Shown piece by piece: positions 42,103 through 52,292 of a DNA stretch of 64,000 bases. The notes below the pieces were generated by a model. That model was given only the letters and a program-made list of their open reading frames with translations. It was not told the DNA's origin and made no database searches. Origin of the DNA: Schizochytrium sp. CCTCC M209059 (Eukaryota; Sar; Bigyra; Thraustochytrida; Thraustochytriidae); the NCBI GenBank assembly GCA_000818945.1, contig KN805398.1:267743-331742 (forward strand), in the 5' to 3' direction. The translations under genes were made by a program, and so were the position numbers. Position 1 is the stretch's first letter, and each line of letters opens with the position of its first letter.

Positions 42103-43674
42103 ATTGCAGACATTGGCGATTTCCAAATAAAGAGCATTCGTGTTAATGTCCTTGGAGACCACCATGTTGTTGCCCTTGTCGCCACGCAGCACACCAGCCT
42201 GGACTGCGGCCCCTAATGCAGCGATATGAAGATTCGGAGTCCATTTTGGATAAAAGACTTGCGCGCCGGATGCCTTGACGGCTCCAAGAATGGCTTTGTA
42301 TACGCCAGGAAGCTGAACGCCACCGCCAACAACGACCATCTTGTCCAAAACGACATCGCTGGAGCCCAAGACCTCCTTGATGACAGACGCCAACGTTTCA
42401 TAGAGGTGCTGGTTGACACGCTTAAACCACTCAAGTTGCTGGCCCAAATGACGCACCTGGGGGTCCGTGGAGCGAGGGTCCACCTTTGCTGCCTGATCAA
42501 GCAAGTCGAAGCACAAGCGTCGGCTTTCCTCTTCAATCTCCGGGTTGCCAACGTCAATGTCTTCGCCTCTGGAGCGTCGCTGACGCACGAGTGCGTCGCT
42601 GACGGCTGCAATAAAGGCCGCATTCGTGACGAGCTTGGTGGATAGAGTTGACAAGCTCGCGAATATTTCCTGCGCATGATAACCCGCGCAGCTGATCTGT
42701 ACAAGGCCAACGCGAGTCGCACCAGCACCAACGTCGACGACGAGCACTTTGCGCACACGAGTCCCATACGAGGAGCCCGTTCTTGAAGATGAGGATGCCG
42801 TTGAAGAAGAAGGAGAGGCGAGGGACATGCCAAGAAGATTCGGCGTTGAGGCGCTTCCTCGCATGGATGGATCTCCACGAGACAGCTTCCGCCGTGAATC
42901 TGTGCGTTGTTGTTCAGCGCCAAGACTGGTTTGCGAAGATGGGCCGGAATCTTCGGCTGCACCCCGAGCTTCACTCACAAGTTCGTACTCGCGCGCCGCA
43001 GCTTCTACCCCCGCAGAGGCTGCCAACGTCTGTGCGGGCTTTGCGCTCGTCAAGGTCCGTGCTGATGGCGACGAAGAAAGTGGTGATGACTGCGCAGATG
43101 CAGAATGAGATGGCGATGATGCCGCTGCGTTCGTATTTACATGCGGCGCAGATGAAGAAGACGAGGGCGTCGAGGCCTTGTGGCCTGCCAATTGGTAGGC
43201 CCACTCACCCAGACAAACGGCCAGCGGCGTTGTGATAAAGTGTGTGACAGCAAAGTTAGCTCCGCACTTTGACGCTGCGTCTTCGATGGCCATACGATAG
43301 TATGACTCGCTGCTTGACGTCGTGACGACGACTTTGGAGAATTCGAGCGACTCGGCATCTCGACTGTAGTGTGAAGCCACGGCGCTCCGTATCTGCGCAA
43401 AGATGGAGGCGCATTTCGCCACGAACTTTTCTCGCAATCGTTCCCAGGCGTTTTCGCCGAGGTCGTCAATGTCTGCGTGCAAAAAGGCGATGCCGGGTCC
43501 TGCCAGGGCGTACTCCTCGCTGGCCCCACCTTTGGCCCGTTTGAGCGCGAGCACTTGGGCACGTTTCCTGGACCCAGACCAGACGCAGGCCCGGACGAAG
43601 TCCGAGCCCAGATCGACGCCCAGCGCCACGCGCTTCCGCCGCATGCTCCCCAGCGCACGCAGTCGCGCCTCCAT
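40129..43674 (-). CDS. Hsp70-like ATPase domain fused to a C2 domain
   Basis: 1181 residues, one exon. The nucleotide-binding fold has VALGVDLGSDFVRACVW (about 17-31, phosphate 1), VLVVDVGAGATRVGLVQI (about 313-330, phosphate 2) and MVVVGGGVQLPGVYKAIL (about 445-462, adenosine site), so it belongs to the actin/Hsp70 superfamily and looks most like Hsp70. A Ser/Ala-rich insertion splits the fold (about 190-300). There is no recognisable peptide-binding domain. Instead come polyGln (near 524-546), a linker and a C2 domain (about 770-890: HVVRATGLARADRFGRSDPY, LEPEWNQKLYLGFPS, DVFDHDMFSTDDFLG) with the Ca-binding Asp present. The tail has a Lys run, polyAsp/Glu and polyAsn. This suggests ATP-dependent action at membranes; the function is unknown. 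Confidence 0.85.
42037..42101 (-). repeat. Coding CAG/CAA tract (polyGln)
   Basis: About 21 consecutive glutamine codons on the minus strand, read as TTG/CTG on the plus strand. A CAG block lies next to a CAA block. It is a slippage-prone microsatellite inside the Hsp70-C2 gene. Confidence 0.95.
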
Positions 43675-44724
43675 CGTCCCGCCCCTTCCCTCTCCCGCCC
43701 GTCGCGCGCGCGCGCGCGAGCCGCAAGGGGTGCCCTTGCTCGCGCTCGTGCTCTTGCTCTTGTTCTTCTTCTGCTGCTGCTGCCTCTTCTCCTTCTCGCC
43801 GCGTCGGAGCGCTGCGCCGCGCCGCGCTGCGCGGGCCTCCGCGGCGCAGGCCTCCGCCCGGACGCTCGCTCCCCGGGGCCGCCGGGGCGCCGCGCGCGAG
43901 GCCTCCTCGGCTTCGAGCTCGTTTGTTTCTCAGTTCAAGTTTGTTTGTTTGTTTGTTTGTTTGTTTGTTTGTTTGTTTCTTTCTTTCTTTGTTTGTTTGT
44001 TTGTTTGTTTGTTTGTTTGTTTGTTTCTTTCTTTCTTTGTTTGTTTCTTTGTTTGTTTCTTTGTTTGTTTGTTTGTTTCTTTGTTTGTTTGTTTGTTTCT
44101 TCGCTTTGGCTCAGATTGTTCTCTTTCATGCCGGGCTTGTAATGCTTGCTCGTTTTGGCGCGAGCAGCACGCCACGCCCGCGGCGACGCCTTGTGCAAGG
44201 ATGGCTTGCGACGTTTTTGAAAAGGGCTAAAGTTTTACCTGGAGAAGAGTCTGCACCTTGTTTCGTTCAATTCACCCCCCTCTCGAATGGCGAAAGAATC
44301 AACGTAGAAAAGGATGCTCTTAGCTTGAACGATGTCATCATCAGCTACCAGAAAGACAAACACAGTTTGCAAAATGATGAGCACATGCGGGCAATTTACT
44401 AAGATTTTATAAGTGATGGCCAAAAAAAAAGAGCTTTTCAGGAAAGGCTGAGCTACGCGTCGCTTCGCTCTCGCTTATCGCCTTCAAGATGAGCCACGTG
44501 CGCACACTCGCTGAAGAATTTACATCCGGGCCAAATCTCGACCTAGATGTGTAGTATGTGTCGAAGCAAACTCTGAAGAAGAGGACTTGGAGAGTGGCCA
44601 GAACACGCAGACCCTCAAAAGAGCACAACACGATTTTCGAAGCAACACGAGCAAGAGCTATTCTTATAAGTGGGATGGGGTAAAAGAGAATAAGGAAAAG
44701 CACTCATCAACCTCGACACAGTCT
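43675..44724. other. Upstream region with long TTTG/TTTC microsatellite
   Basis: 1.05 kb between the Hsp70-C2 start and the next gene's stop. A TTTG array broken by TTTC units fills about 43936-44100. CTC/CTG-rich DNA lies near 43740-43800. No gene is supported; frames through the array read as Phe/Val/Cys/Leu repeats only. Confidence 0.6.
43936..44100. repeat. TTTG/TTTC microsatellite, about 165 bp
   Basis: Tetranucleotide TTTG repeated in blocks separated by TTTC units. A shorter TTTG run sits at about 93-139 of the window. Confidence 0.95.
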
Positions 44725-46483
44725 TTAGGCCTCAGCCTCAGTGAAGAGCGTGCCGTAGAGCTCGAGAAAGCTGAGGACGAGAAACATGGTGCCCGTCGAT
44801 GTCGGGCCTGTCTGCATAACGCGGAAAAAGCGAAAGGGCCCCGCCTGGGACACAGCCCGCTCGGGAACACGCCAGGTCGCCAGATGCATCTTGCCATCGA
44901 GGGCGGTATCATTTTCGTGAACCTTGAGGGTTGCCCAGTTGGTGTTGTCCTTGCTGCCTTGCAAAACCCAGTTGCGAGGAATGTGATCCTGGCCATTGAC
45001 ATAGTATCCCAAAGTGTAATGGGAAGGGGCCATGGGACTCGGCAGCTCGACGGACACCCAGCTCGAAAGAGCGGAATCCGTCTCGAAAAAGGCCCCGTCA
45101 TGGTGCTTAAAGGCAGAGAGACTAGCGAGATCACCTTCAATGCGGGAGCTGGCACGAAGCACGATCAAAAACGGGTCGTCGGGTGAAAAGAGGGCAGGGT
45201 TCGAAAACACCTGCGTGTTGCCCCGCGTGCCCAAATAGTGCACGACTCCACGTTGGTCTTCGTCATCCTCGAAAGGAATGACTGCTTTGATTTTGTAGGT
45301 GTGCGCGTGTTCACCATCCGTGGCCCCATTGTTGTCCATCTCACCGCTGAACCTTCGGGGCGAGGCGCTGGGAATACCTTGCTGTTGCGCATGATGGCGC
45401 TGCTGTGCGTGTGAGTAAGGAGTGCCGAGCGCGCTCGCACCGCCGTCGATTCCAAGCCCAGCAAAGCCGCCAATGGGATCTCCATTACTGCGCGGGCTTG
45501 CGCCACCTTGGCCGCCAGCTCGCGAGGCAAAGTTCGAGCCGTTGGTGCCATTTGCACCTGTACTGCCATCGCGAAGAAGACGCCGGCGTTGCGCCTCCTC
45601 GTCGACTGCCGCGGGCGTTCCCACGAGCACTACGGGAGGAGCGGCCTGATCAAAGTGCACCATTTCGATGCCTTCGATGGCACGCTGAATCTCCTTGTCT
45701 TGGCAAAAATAGAACTTGACGCCGCGGTCCTCGCCGCCGCCAGGGACTACCACAGTGCCCTCTGTGGCTTCTCCCGAGCCGGAAAAGCGTGCAGCATCCT
45801 GCTGTGCCAGGTCATCCTCACGCTCAATGGCTTGTGCCGAAGATTCGAGGGCTTCGAGAAGCGCATTGAGCGGCTCATTGAGCGCTCCCAAGGTGGCATT
45901 GCCCGTGCCTTCGTTGAGGCCCTGGATTGCCGCGCACGCCTTGGACAGACGCTGACCCTCGTGCACGAGTTCTTCGAGGCGACCATTTTGATCGTCATCT
46001 TGCACCTCGTAAACGCCCTTACAGTCACGAAGGAGCTCGGCTTCCTTTGCGCGCAGGACATCGTGGAGGTTGTGAAAGTACGCCTTGATTTCCTCTTGTG
46101 CGCGCGTGCGCTCAGCAGAGCTCCATTCGCGACCGCGCTCGAGACGGGCGATGGCGCCACGCAGGCGCTGGCCCTGCTCATTTGCCTGCGCGAGTCCAGC
46201 GTTCAGAACCTTGCCAGTCTTGCTGAGTGTCTCGGCGACCATACGAAGGTCCTTTTCCGCTGCTCGCTCCTTTTTATCCTTGGCGCGAGTCATGGCACTC
46301 ATCGAGTTCCCATACCCGGCGCCTTGGTACTGCTCGCCGGCGATGTTGTTGTTGTTGTTGATGTTCCTGTTGCTGCTATAATTGTTGCCACTGTAGTCTT
46401 GGTATCTCGGCGAGCTCCCTGCCGACCCGCTCCCGGTATATCTCGGGCTGGCACCGGAGTTGCTGGCGTGCACGTCGCCGGCC

Positions 46484-46523
<40 letters not shown>

Positions 46524-46602
46524 TCGCCGAGGCCGAGGGAGGCGGGTCATCGGGCGGTGGTGGCGGCACCATGTACCCGTTCCCGCCGAGCTCCTGCTCC
46601 AT
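44725..46602 (-). CDS. Coiled-coil protein with discoidin-like (HECTD1/BTBD9-type) C-terminus
   Basis: 625 residues, one exon, from ATG 46602. The N-terminus is Pro/Gly/Asn-rich with a run of about 13 Gly. Residues of about 105-260 are Ala/Glu/Arg-rich coiled coil (ERAAEKDLRMVAETLSKTGK onward). After a Gly/Ser linker, the last 170 residues form a galactose-binding-like domain: VVHYLGTRGNTQVFSNPAL, SHYTLGYYVNGQDHIPRNWV, LQGSKDNTNWATLKVHEND, ATWRVPE and FRFFRVMQTGPTSTG, ending SFLELYG. The same order (YTLRH...LRNWVLQGS...W..L..H.ND..L...ATW...RYFRI.QTG...LS.SGFELYG) is known from HECTD1 and BTBD9. Probably a cytosolic adaptor; no HECT or BTB domain is present. Confidence 0.75.
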
Positions 46603-47606
46603 TGCACGTCCTTTTATCGGCGCGTGCGGGCTCGGCTCCGCTCCGCAACCGTCCGCTCCGCCGCGCTGCGCCGTGCTGGGCCGTGCAGCTCCGCCCGCTC
46701 CGCGCAGGCAGGCAGGCAGCCTGGCAAGCCTCGGGGCGCGCCGAGTGACTCTGGCTTTGCACGAAAGAAAGCTAAAGCAATTCAAGGTCAACACCAAGAA
46801 CAGGGATCCCTGTCAGTGCGCTATGCGCGCCGCAAGTCGCTTATACCGCCCCGCGCAAGTGCTCCTTGCCCGCTGCAAGTGCGTGCCCGTCAGCGCACGG
46901 CGTGCACAACACCAAAAAGTTTTTGTTTTTAAATAAATAGGCTTAGTTTTTGTGCGAGATTTTCAAAGTTTGTTTTTGTTTTTTGCGGTGCTCCCGCGAG
47001 CTCGAGCACGTTCACACGAACGAGCTCTGCTGCTGCTGCGCTCCGTGCCGCCGCGGCAGCTCCATCCCTCGATCGCCCACTCCGCTCCCGCGTCGCCGCG
47101 CAGGGAAAGGCAGCGGGCGAGGCGGCCACCGGGCCCGCGCCCGCGCGAGGAAGGCGGGGCGCGGCACGCGCGCCATCGGTGCGGCAGGCGAGGCCGCTGA
47201 AAAGATATTTTCGTTCTCTCTGTTCTTTTGGGTGTTCCTTATCCGGCCGTCGAGGCGAGCAAGCAAACAAACACAAACAAACAAACAGACAAAGAGACAG
47301 CAAAGCGCAGAGGCCGGAGCCCGACGGCGAGGTCGCGCGCGTAGCGTGCGCGCGCGAGAGACGAGGCGGGGCGTGGGGGCGGCGGCGACCGCGGGCGCCG
47401 GCGAGTCGTGGCTGCCTGATCCAGCAAGGTCGGTCGGTTTCTTGGCTGGGCAGCAGCGCAAGTGCGTAGCGTCAAGGGGCCAACGACCGCCAGTTGGGGA
47501 GACTTGGAGCGAGCACGAAGAAGCGCCGTCGCGTCTTGCGCAGGCGAGCGTCGAGGGCCTTGCCAGGCGGCGAGCCTGCTCATCTACTGCGCGATCATTG
47601 CTCACG
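46603..47606. promoter_or_regulatory. Divergent promoter with GCAAGT motifs
   Basis: 1 kb between divergent genes. CGCAAGTCGC (46831-46840), GCGCAAGTGC (46853-46862) and TGCAAGTGCG (46874-46883) are clustered, with CTTATA between the first two. The same motif kind fills the ferredoxin/SelK divergent promoter. An ACAAACAAAC run lies near 47260-47290. The YL1 frame is open upstream but without conserved character. Confidence 0.5.
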
Positions 47607-48845
47607 ATGGCGACCCAAGATAAAGAAGACGCCATGGACGTGGAAGATGGCCCAAACAATAGCGGAAAACAGAAGAAGGACGAACACGACAAGAATGACA
47701 AAATTGCAAGGAATGATAAAGTCGAAAACAATAAGGACGACGATAACGACGACGGAGAGAAAGACAACGAAGCTGAGGAGGAGGAGGAGGAGGGAGAAGA
47801 AGAAGAAGAAGAAGAAGAAGAAGAAGAAGAAACGCCTGAAAAGTATGTGGTGCCTGCTCGGTCAACGCGTGGTAGACGCATGAACGACCTCGTGGGCGAA
47901 GCTGCAGAAGCCGATGCAGAGTTCTGGAATCAGGATGCGTGGAGAGAACTCGAGGAAGACGACGACATTCTTTCCGATGAATATGATTCGGACGAGAAGA
48001 AAGATATTGAAGACTCAGACTTTAGCGATGTGGACGAGGAGCAAGAGGAGCGCGAGCGCATTCAGCAAGCCCTTGATCACGAGGAGCAACAAAAGAAAGA
48101 CCGACGCCGAGAAAAGGCCAAACGACGGAAAGGTATCTACGTCGATCCTGCGCTCAAAACGGCGTCTTCCACATCAAAAAGTGTTGCTGCAGACAAATCG
48201 AAGACTAAAAAGCGACCCCGCACAGAGGCCAGTGGCGATCGACCGCGGAATCTTGCCATTCCGCGGCGGCGTAGCGTGCGAGAGACCACTAAACAACAGA
48301 GCAAAGCCACAGAGAATCTGAGCAAGCAGCGCACGGAACGCGCCAAGGCTGCACCGCCAAAGGCTCGCGAGCCGCTTGTACGTCTCACCCAACAGGAACT
48401 GCTCGAGGAGGCAGCGCGAACGGAAACTAAGAACAAGCGTTCTCTTGAGCTCATGCTCATTTTACAAGAAGAGAAGAAACGCGAAAGACAGGCCGCGGAC
48501 AAACAGGCCTCCAAACGTATCATTTACTATTCATCTGCGCGCAATGTCAAAATCGGGGCGGATCATCGTCCCGTTCCGCCACCCGTGTCAACGCTCACTT
48601 TTACCTATGTGGACCGTGTGCCTTCTGCGATCAATGCTGCTCCAAAGCCTCGTCCTGAACAGCCCATTTGTAGCGTGACTGGCCTTCCTGCAAAGTATCG
48701 TGATCCGGTCACAGGTATTCCATTTCGTACTGTCGAGGCCTTTAAAGTGTTGCGGGGCGAGGCAAAGGCAGCAGCAGCAGCAGCGGCGGCGGCTGCTGCT
48801 GCCGCCGCCGCTGCTACAGCTGGAACGAGCAAACCGAAAAGCTAG
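47607..48845 (+). CDS. VPS72: YL1/VPS72, SWR1 chromatin-remodelling subunit
   Basis: 412 residues, one exon, from ATG 47607. After an acidic N-terminus with a polyGlu run (47781-47832) comes the YL1 core: PARSTRGRRMNDLVGEAAEA, then an Asp/Glu-rich stretch, as in the H2A.Z-binding part of YL1/Swc2. Basic regions follow. The C-terminal YL1_C motif is PICSVTGLPAKYRDPVTGIP then FRTVEAFKVLRG. The protein ends in a polyAla run (48768-48828). The family helps SWR1/SRCAP or TIP60 complexes place histone variant H2A.Z in nucleosomes. Confidence 0.92.
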   Translation: MATQDKEDAMDVEDGPNNSGKQKKDEHDKNDKIARNDKVENNKDDDNDDGEKDNEAEEEEEEGEEEEEEEEEEEETPEKYVVPARSTRGRRMNDLVGEAAEADAEFWNQDAWRELEEDDDILSDEYDSDEKKDIEDSDFSDVDEEQEERERIQQALDHEEQQKKDRRREKAKRRKGIYVDPALKTASSTSKSVAADKSKTKKRPRTEASGDRPRNLAIPRRRSVRETTKQQSKATENLSKQRTERAKAAPPKAREPLVRLTQQELLEEAARTETKNKRSLELMLILQEEKKRERQAADKQASKRIIYYSSARNVKIGADHRPVPPPVSTLTFTYVDRVPSAINAAPKPRPEQPICSVTGLPAKYRDPVTGIPFRTVEAFKVLRGEAKAAAAAAAAAAAAAAAATAGTSKPKS

Positions 48846-49331
48846 GTTTAAGCCTACTTCCTAATACCTTTTTAATTACGAGCTGTACACATAAATGCAC
48901 GTGCTCATTTCACGTGCACTGTGCTAGTTAGTACCCTGCCCTCTTCAAGGTGGGGAATGCACGCTTTGCCTTTTCTTGCATGGCAGGCTCGCTGTCCCCT
49001 CTGCTGCGCGCTGCAAGCTTGATCGCGCAGCGGCCTGTATACACCAGTCCGAGCCTACGAGTGATACTTCGCCTGATTGCTCCTCTTGCCACCTTCTCTT
49101 GCCTCGGGATACGCGTATGATTGCGTGGGACGTTTTCCTTTGTAGCCGAGGCCTAGGCTTGGTTTAGGAAGTAAGTACAACGTGTAGGACCACGGCCCAA
49201 AATGAATGTGCACCAAACCCCAAAGACAGCCGCGGGACTGCGTCAAGGAGAAGAGCTCGCAGCCAGAGGATCGAGAGAGGTGGACGCCGCGCGACGCAAG
49301 AGACTGAAGAAAAGCGTACAAGGAACGAACG
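48846..49331. other. Spacer, no gene seen
   Basis: 486 bp between two plus-strand genes: the 3' UTR of YL1, then the promoter of the thiolase. A short inverted repeat CACGTGC...GCACGTG lies near 48899-48919. Confidence 0.5.
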
Positions 49332-50600
49332 ATGGGACGACGCGTGTTTGTCGTTGGCGTGGGCATGACGGCCTTTGAGAAACCCGGTGCTGGGGACGAC
49401 GATTACCCGGAGTTTGCCGCCAAGGCGGGACGGCGTGCGCTCGAAGACGCCGGCGTCGAGTACGATGCCGTGGACCAAGTGGTGACCTCGTACTGCTACG
49501 GCGACTCGACGTGCGGACAGCGAGCCGTGTACGAGATTGGTCTGTCGGGCGTGCCTATTTACAATGTGAACAACAATTGTGCTTCCGGGAGCTCGGCGCT
49601 TTTTATGGCCAAGCAATTCGTCGAAGGCGGCCTCTCGGAGTGCGTCATGACGCTTGGATTCGAAAAAATGCAGCGCGGGTCGCTTGGTTCCAACTTCCAG
49701 GACCGAACAAATCCGATGGACAAGCACATGATGAAGATGATGGAGCTGCACGAGTTTGCGCCGGCGCCTCCTGCTGCTCAAATGTTTGGCAACGCCGGCA
49801 AGGAGCACGCCGAGCGCTACGGGACCAAACCGGAGACCTTTGCCAAGATTGCGTACAAGAACCATAAGAACAGCACTCGCAACCCGTACTCGCAGTTCAT
49901 GGACGAATACTCGCTGGACCAGATTATGAAGAGCCCGCAAGTGTATGGCCCTTTGACCAAGCTGCAGTGCTGCCCTACTTCGGACGGTGCTGCGTCCGTG
50001 ATTGTGGCCTCGGAAGACTTCGTCAAGAAGCATGGTCTCGAGGGTCAGGCGGTCGAAATTGTCGGCATGAGCATGGCCACCGACGCCAAGGACGTCTTTG
50101 AGTCGGGCAGCATGATGAAGATTGTCGGTTTCGACATGAGCCGGAACGCTGCTGACGCCGCTTACAAGGCTGCTGGTGTGTCGCCAAGCGACGTCAATGT
50201 TTGCGAGCTTCACGATTGCTTTTCGGCCAACGAGCTCATCACCTACGAGGCCTTGCGCTTCTGCCCCGAGGGCAAGGCGGAAGACTTCGTGCAGTCTGGC
50301 GCCAATGACTATGGTGGCCAGGTCGTCTGCCAGCCGAGTGGCGGTCTCATTTCCAAGGGTCACCCACTGGGCGCCACGGGCCTTGCGCAATGCTGCGAGA
50401 TCTCATGGCAGCTTCGTGGCGAAGCTGCAGATCGCCAGGTCAAGGATGCAAAGATTGGCATGACCCACAATCTTGGTCTTGGTGGCGCCGCTGTCGTCGG
50501 CATTTACAAGCGCCCCACGGAGTGGCTTTCCAAGAGCCCCAAGCGCAAGGTTTCTCTTGCCACGGGTCCTCCCGACCGCCAGACCACCGCTCGCCTGTGA
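49332..50600 (+). CDS. SCP-x-type thiolase, probably peroxisomal
   Basis: 422 residues, one exon. It begins MGRRVFVVGVGMTAFEKPG, as in the thiolase half of sterol carrier protein x. The nucleophile is C83 in NVNNNCASGSSALFMAK. Other conserved blocks are CELHDCFSANELITYEALRF, GGLISKGHPLGATGLAQC (catalytic His) and GMTHNLGLGGAAVVGIYKR. The family cleaves branched or sterol-side-chain 3-ketoacyl-CoA. The SCP2 lipid-transfer domain found in animal SCP-x is absent. The last residues, -ARL, fit a PTS1 peroxisome signal. A 408-codon antisense open frame over this gene is a composition shadow. Confidence 0.92.
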   Translation: MGRRVFVVGVGMTAFEKPGAGDDDYPEFAAKAGRRALEDAGVEYDAVDQVVTSYCYGDSTCGQRAVYEIGLSGVPIYNVNNNCASGSSALFMAKQFVEGGLSECVMTLGFEKMQRGSLGSNFQDRTNPMDKHMMKMMELHEFAPAPPAAQMFGNAGKEHAERYGTKPETFAKIAYKNHKNSTRNPYSQFMDEYSLDQIMKSPQVYGPLTKLQCCPTSDGAASVIVASEDFVKKHGLEGQAVEIVGMSMATDAKDVFESGSMMKIVGFDMSRNAADAAYKAAGVSPSDVNVCELHDCFSANELITYEALRFCPEGKAEDFVQSGANDYGGQVVCQPSGGLISKGHPLGATGLAQCCEISWQLRGEAADRQVKDAKIGMTHNLGLGGAAVVGIYKRPTEWLSKSPKRKVSLATGPPDRQTTARL

Positions 50601-51004
50601 TCTTTCCCCTAAATATTCAAGTATTTTCATTTCATGAAGATGAGGGCTCGGAATTGCGAAAAGTAAAAAAAAAAAAAGAGAAAAATCCTAAACGCCACAT
50701 CACTTTGGTGACCCTTGTAAATCGCAAATATGACGCCCCCTTCCGTTGCATTGATCAATAAGATTGATAAAACTTGGTTGTGTGTGCTCATACATTGTCG
50801 AGATCTCGATCTCGAGCACTTGTGCAACGACGAAGCGAGTCTTGCGCCTTGTTGTCGGTGCTTAAGGAAAAAAAGAAAACATTTGACATTGGATTTTACA
50901 ACCGTTAGTGAGATAGGCCGTGAGAGGGAAAGAATAGTATGGCAGTGCGCACTTGGTTTTTTCTCTCCATCTCTCTCTTTATCTATCTCTTTTGCATAGA
51001 TCAT
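50601..51004. other. Convergent 3' spacer
   Basis: 404 bp between two convergent stop codons, AT-rich with A runs (50665-50680) and CTCTCT/TATCT runs near 50962-50993. No gene seen. Confidence 0.5.
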
Positions 51005-51694
51005 TTAGTTTGACACCACATGGTTGTGGTCACACATTGTCGAAATTTGCAGGACTTGCGCAAGACTCGGTTCGTCCGCAAGACGCCAACCTACCATTGA
51101 CTCAGCACTTTGCTTGGGGGTCGTTTCGCAGGGCTCGGGAGTGGCTAGCGTCGAGACGGCAAGGCGACGTGCCTCGAGTCGTGCTGTTGCAGCTCGCAAT
51201 TCAAGCTCGCGCGACTCGCCACGCTCGACTGCACGACGCAAGTCGGCCAAGTCGATCGGAGCGAGCGTACTATCCCTCGCAGCTTTAATCGCTTCTTTGG
51301 AGGCATTCATATGTTCCAGCGACGCGCGAGTTTGTACGAGGCGCGCAAATGCAGCTTGATGTCGAGGACTTACAGCCACACAGGACTTGTCTCTAGCGCG
51401 CTGCAGTTTGTACATGACGTCGGCTTTACTCGCCAAAAGGTCGTCCACAAGAGCGCCAACCTTGGTCGCCGCGGCTTGCGTCCGCGCAGCCTCGCTGTGT
51501 TTCAGAGCCCACGCCTCGGGTCCTTGGCGTCGCGCGGTGCGTGCTTGCTCGCGTTCCCTTTTCCTTTTCACATCGAGCGCCGCGTCCAAGGCACGAAGAC
51601 GCGCGACGAGCGGGTCGCTCGCATCCGTCTCCAGCTTTGCGTGCGGCTCTGTCACGTCAAGTTCGGCCGCGCGCCAGGCCTCGAGCGTCTCCAT
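51005..51694 (-). CDS. Unidentified coiled-coil protein
   Basis: 229 residues, one exon, from ATG 51694 (METLEAWRAAELDVTEPHAK). Apart from the last 30 residues it is Ala/Arg/Glu/Leu-rich and predicted helical: about residues 25-75 (LRALDAALDVKRKREREQAR) and 80-190 (DDLLASKADVMYKLQRARDK, then DLADLRRAVERGESRELELR). I see no known domain. A structural or complex subunit is possible. Its start is divergent from the small secreted protein. Confidence 0.6.
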   Translation of the reverse strand: METLEAWRAAELDVTEPHAKLETDASDPLVARLRALDAALDVKRKREREQARTARRQGPEAWALKHSEAARTQAAATKVGALVDDLLASKADVMYKLQRARDKSCVAVSPRHQAAFARLVQTRASLEHMNASKEAIKAARDSTLAPIDLADLRRAVERGESRELELRAATARLEARRLAVSTLATPEPCETTPKQSAESMVGWRLADEPSLAQVLQISTMCDHNHVVSN

Positions 51695-52292
51695 CTTCTT
51701 GCAACGGGCGCTGCTGTCGTCTGTGTCTCCCCCGTCTTTTTACGCCGTGTAAAAGCCGTAACCCTCGACAGCGTCTAGACCTTGGTCGCTGCAGGCGCCC
51801 GTCGCGCACGTTCGGCACCGCGACGGCCAGTTCGTGCGAGAACGCGGCCCTGGGTTTGCGCACCTGGCCCGAGACGCTCGGCACGTTGCCGATTTAGGCT
51901 TGCGGCGAGCCGAAAATGGGTTGCGGCAGAAGGAAAATGGGTTGCGGTGGATTATTAGGGTTGCGCAGGTCGCACGGGATAGTGTAGAAAGTTGATGCCA
52001 GGCAAGCAGGCAAACGAGCACAGCAGTTCGCCTTGGACTCTGGCAGCAACAGCTCAAGCAACAGCAACAGCGACAGCGATAGCGACGAGGCCAGCGACGA
52101 GAGGTTTGAGCCGAACGATCTGCTTGAGTTCGTGCGCCTTCTTCGCTTGCGGCCTTGGAAAGAGAGAGAGAGAGCGAGAAAGAAAAGGAAGGGCAGCAGC
52201 ACATCTTTTCTCCGCCGGAAGGAGAAGTACCACCAGGTTGGCGAGCGTGTCGAGGAAAGAAAGAAGGAAAGGGGCAGCCCCGTAGAGCACCC
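51695..52292. promoter_or_regulatory. Divergent promoter region
   Basis: 598 bp between divergent genes. GTTGCGGC/TTGCGG motifs recur at about 51899-51967, and a GAGA run lies near 52160-52180. Ser/Asp-type triplet repeats (CAGCAACAGC..., 52045-52090) are also present. Confidence 0.4.

Noticed and set aside
43936..44180. Phe/Val/Cys/Leu-rich and Lys/Gln/Thr-rich frames of 80-220 codons
   Set aside because: These are translations of the TTTG/TTTC microsatellite in different frames.
45185..45215. tRNA T-arm-like hairpin (GCAGG, GTTCGAA loop, CCTGC)
   Set aside because: It lies inside the conserved discoidin-like coding region and no acceptor, D or anticodon arms surround it.
49164..50390. 408-codon open frame antisense to the SCP-x thiolase
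   Set aside because: It mirrors a well-conserved gene, has no family signature and starts without ATG. Long antisense frames are expected opposite GC-rich codons.
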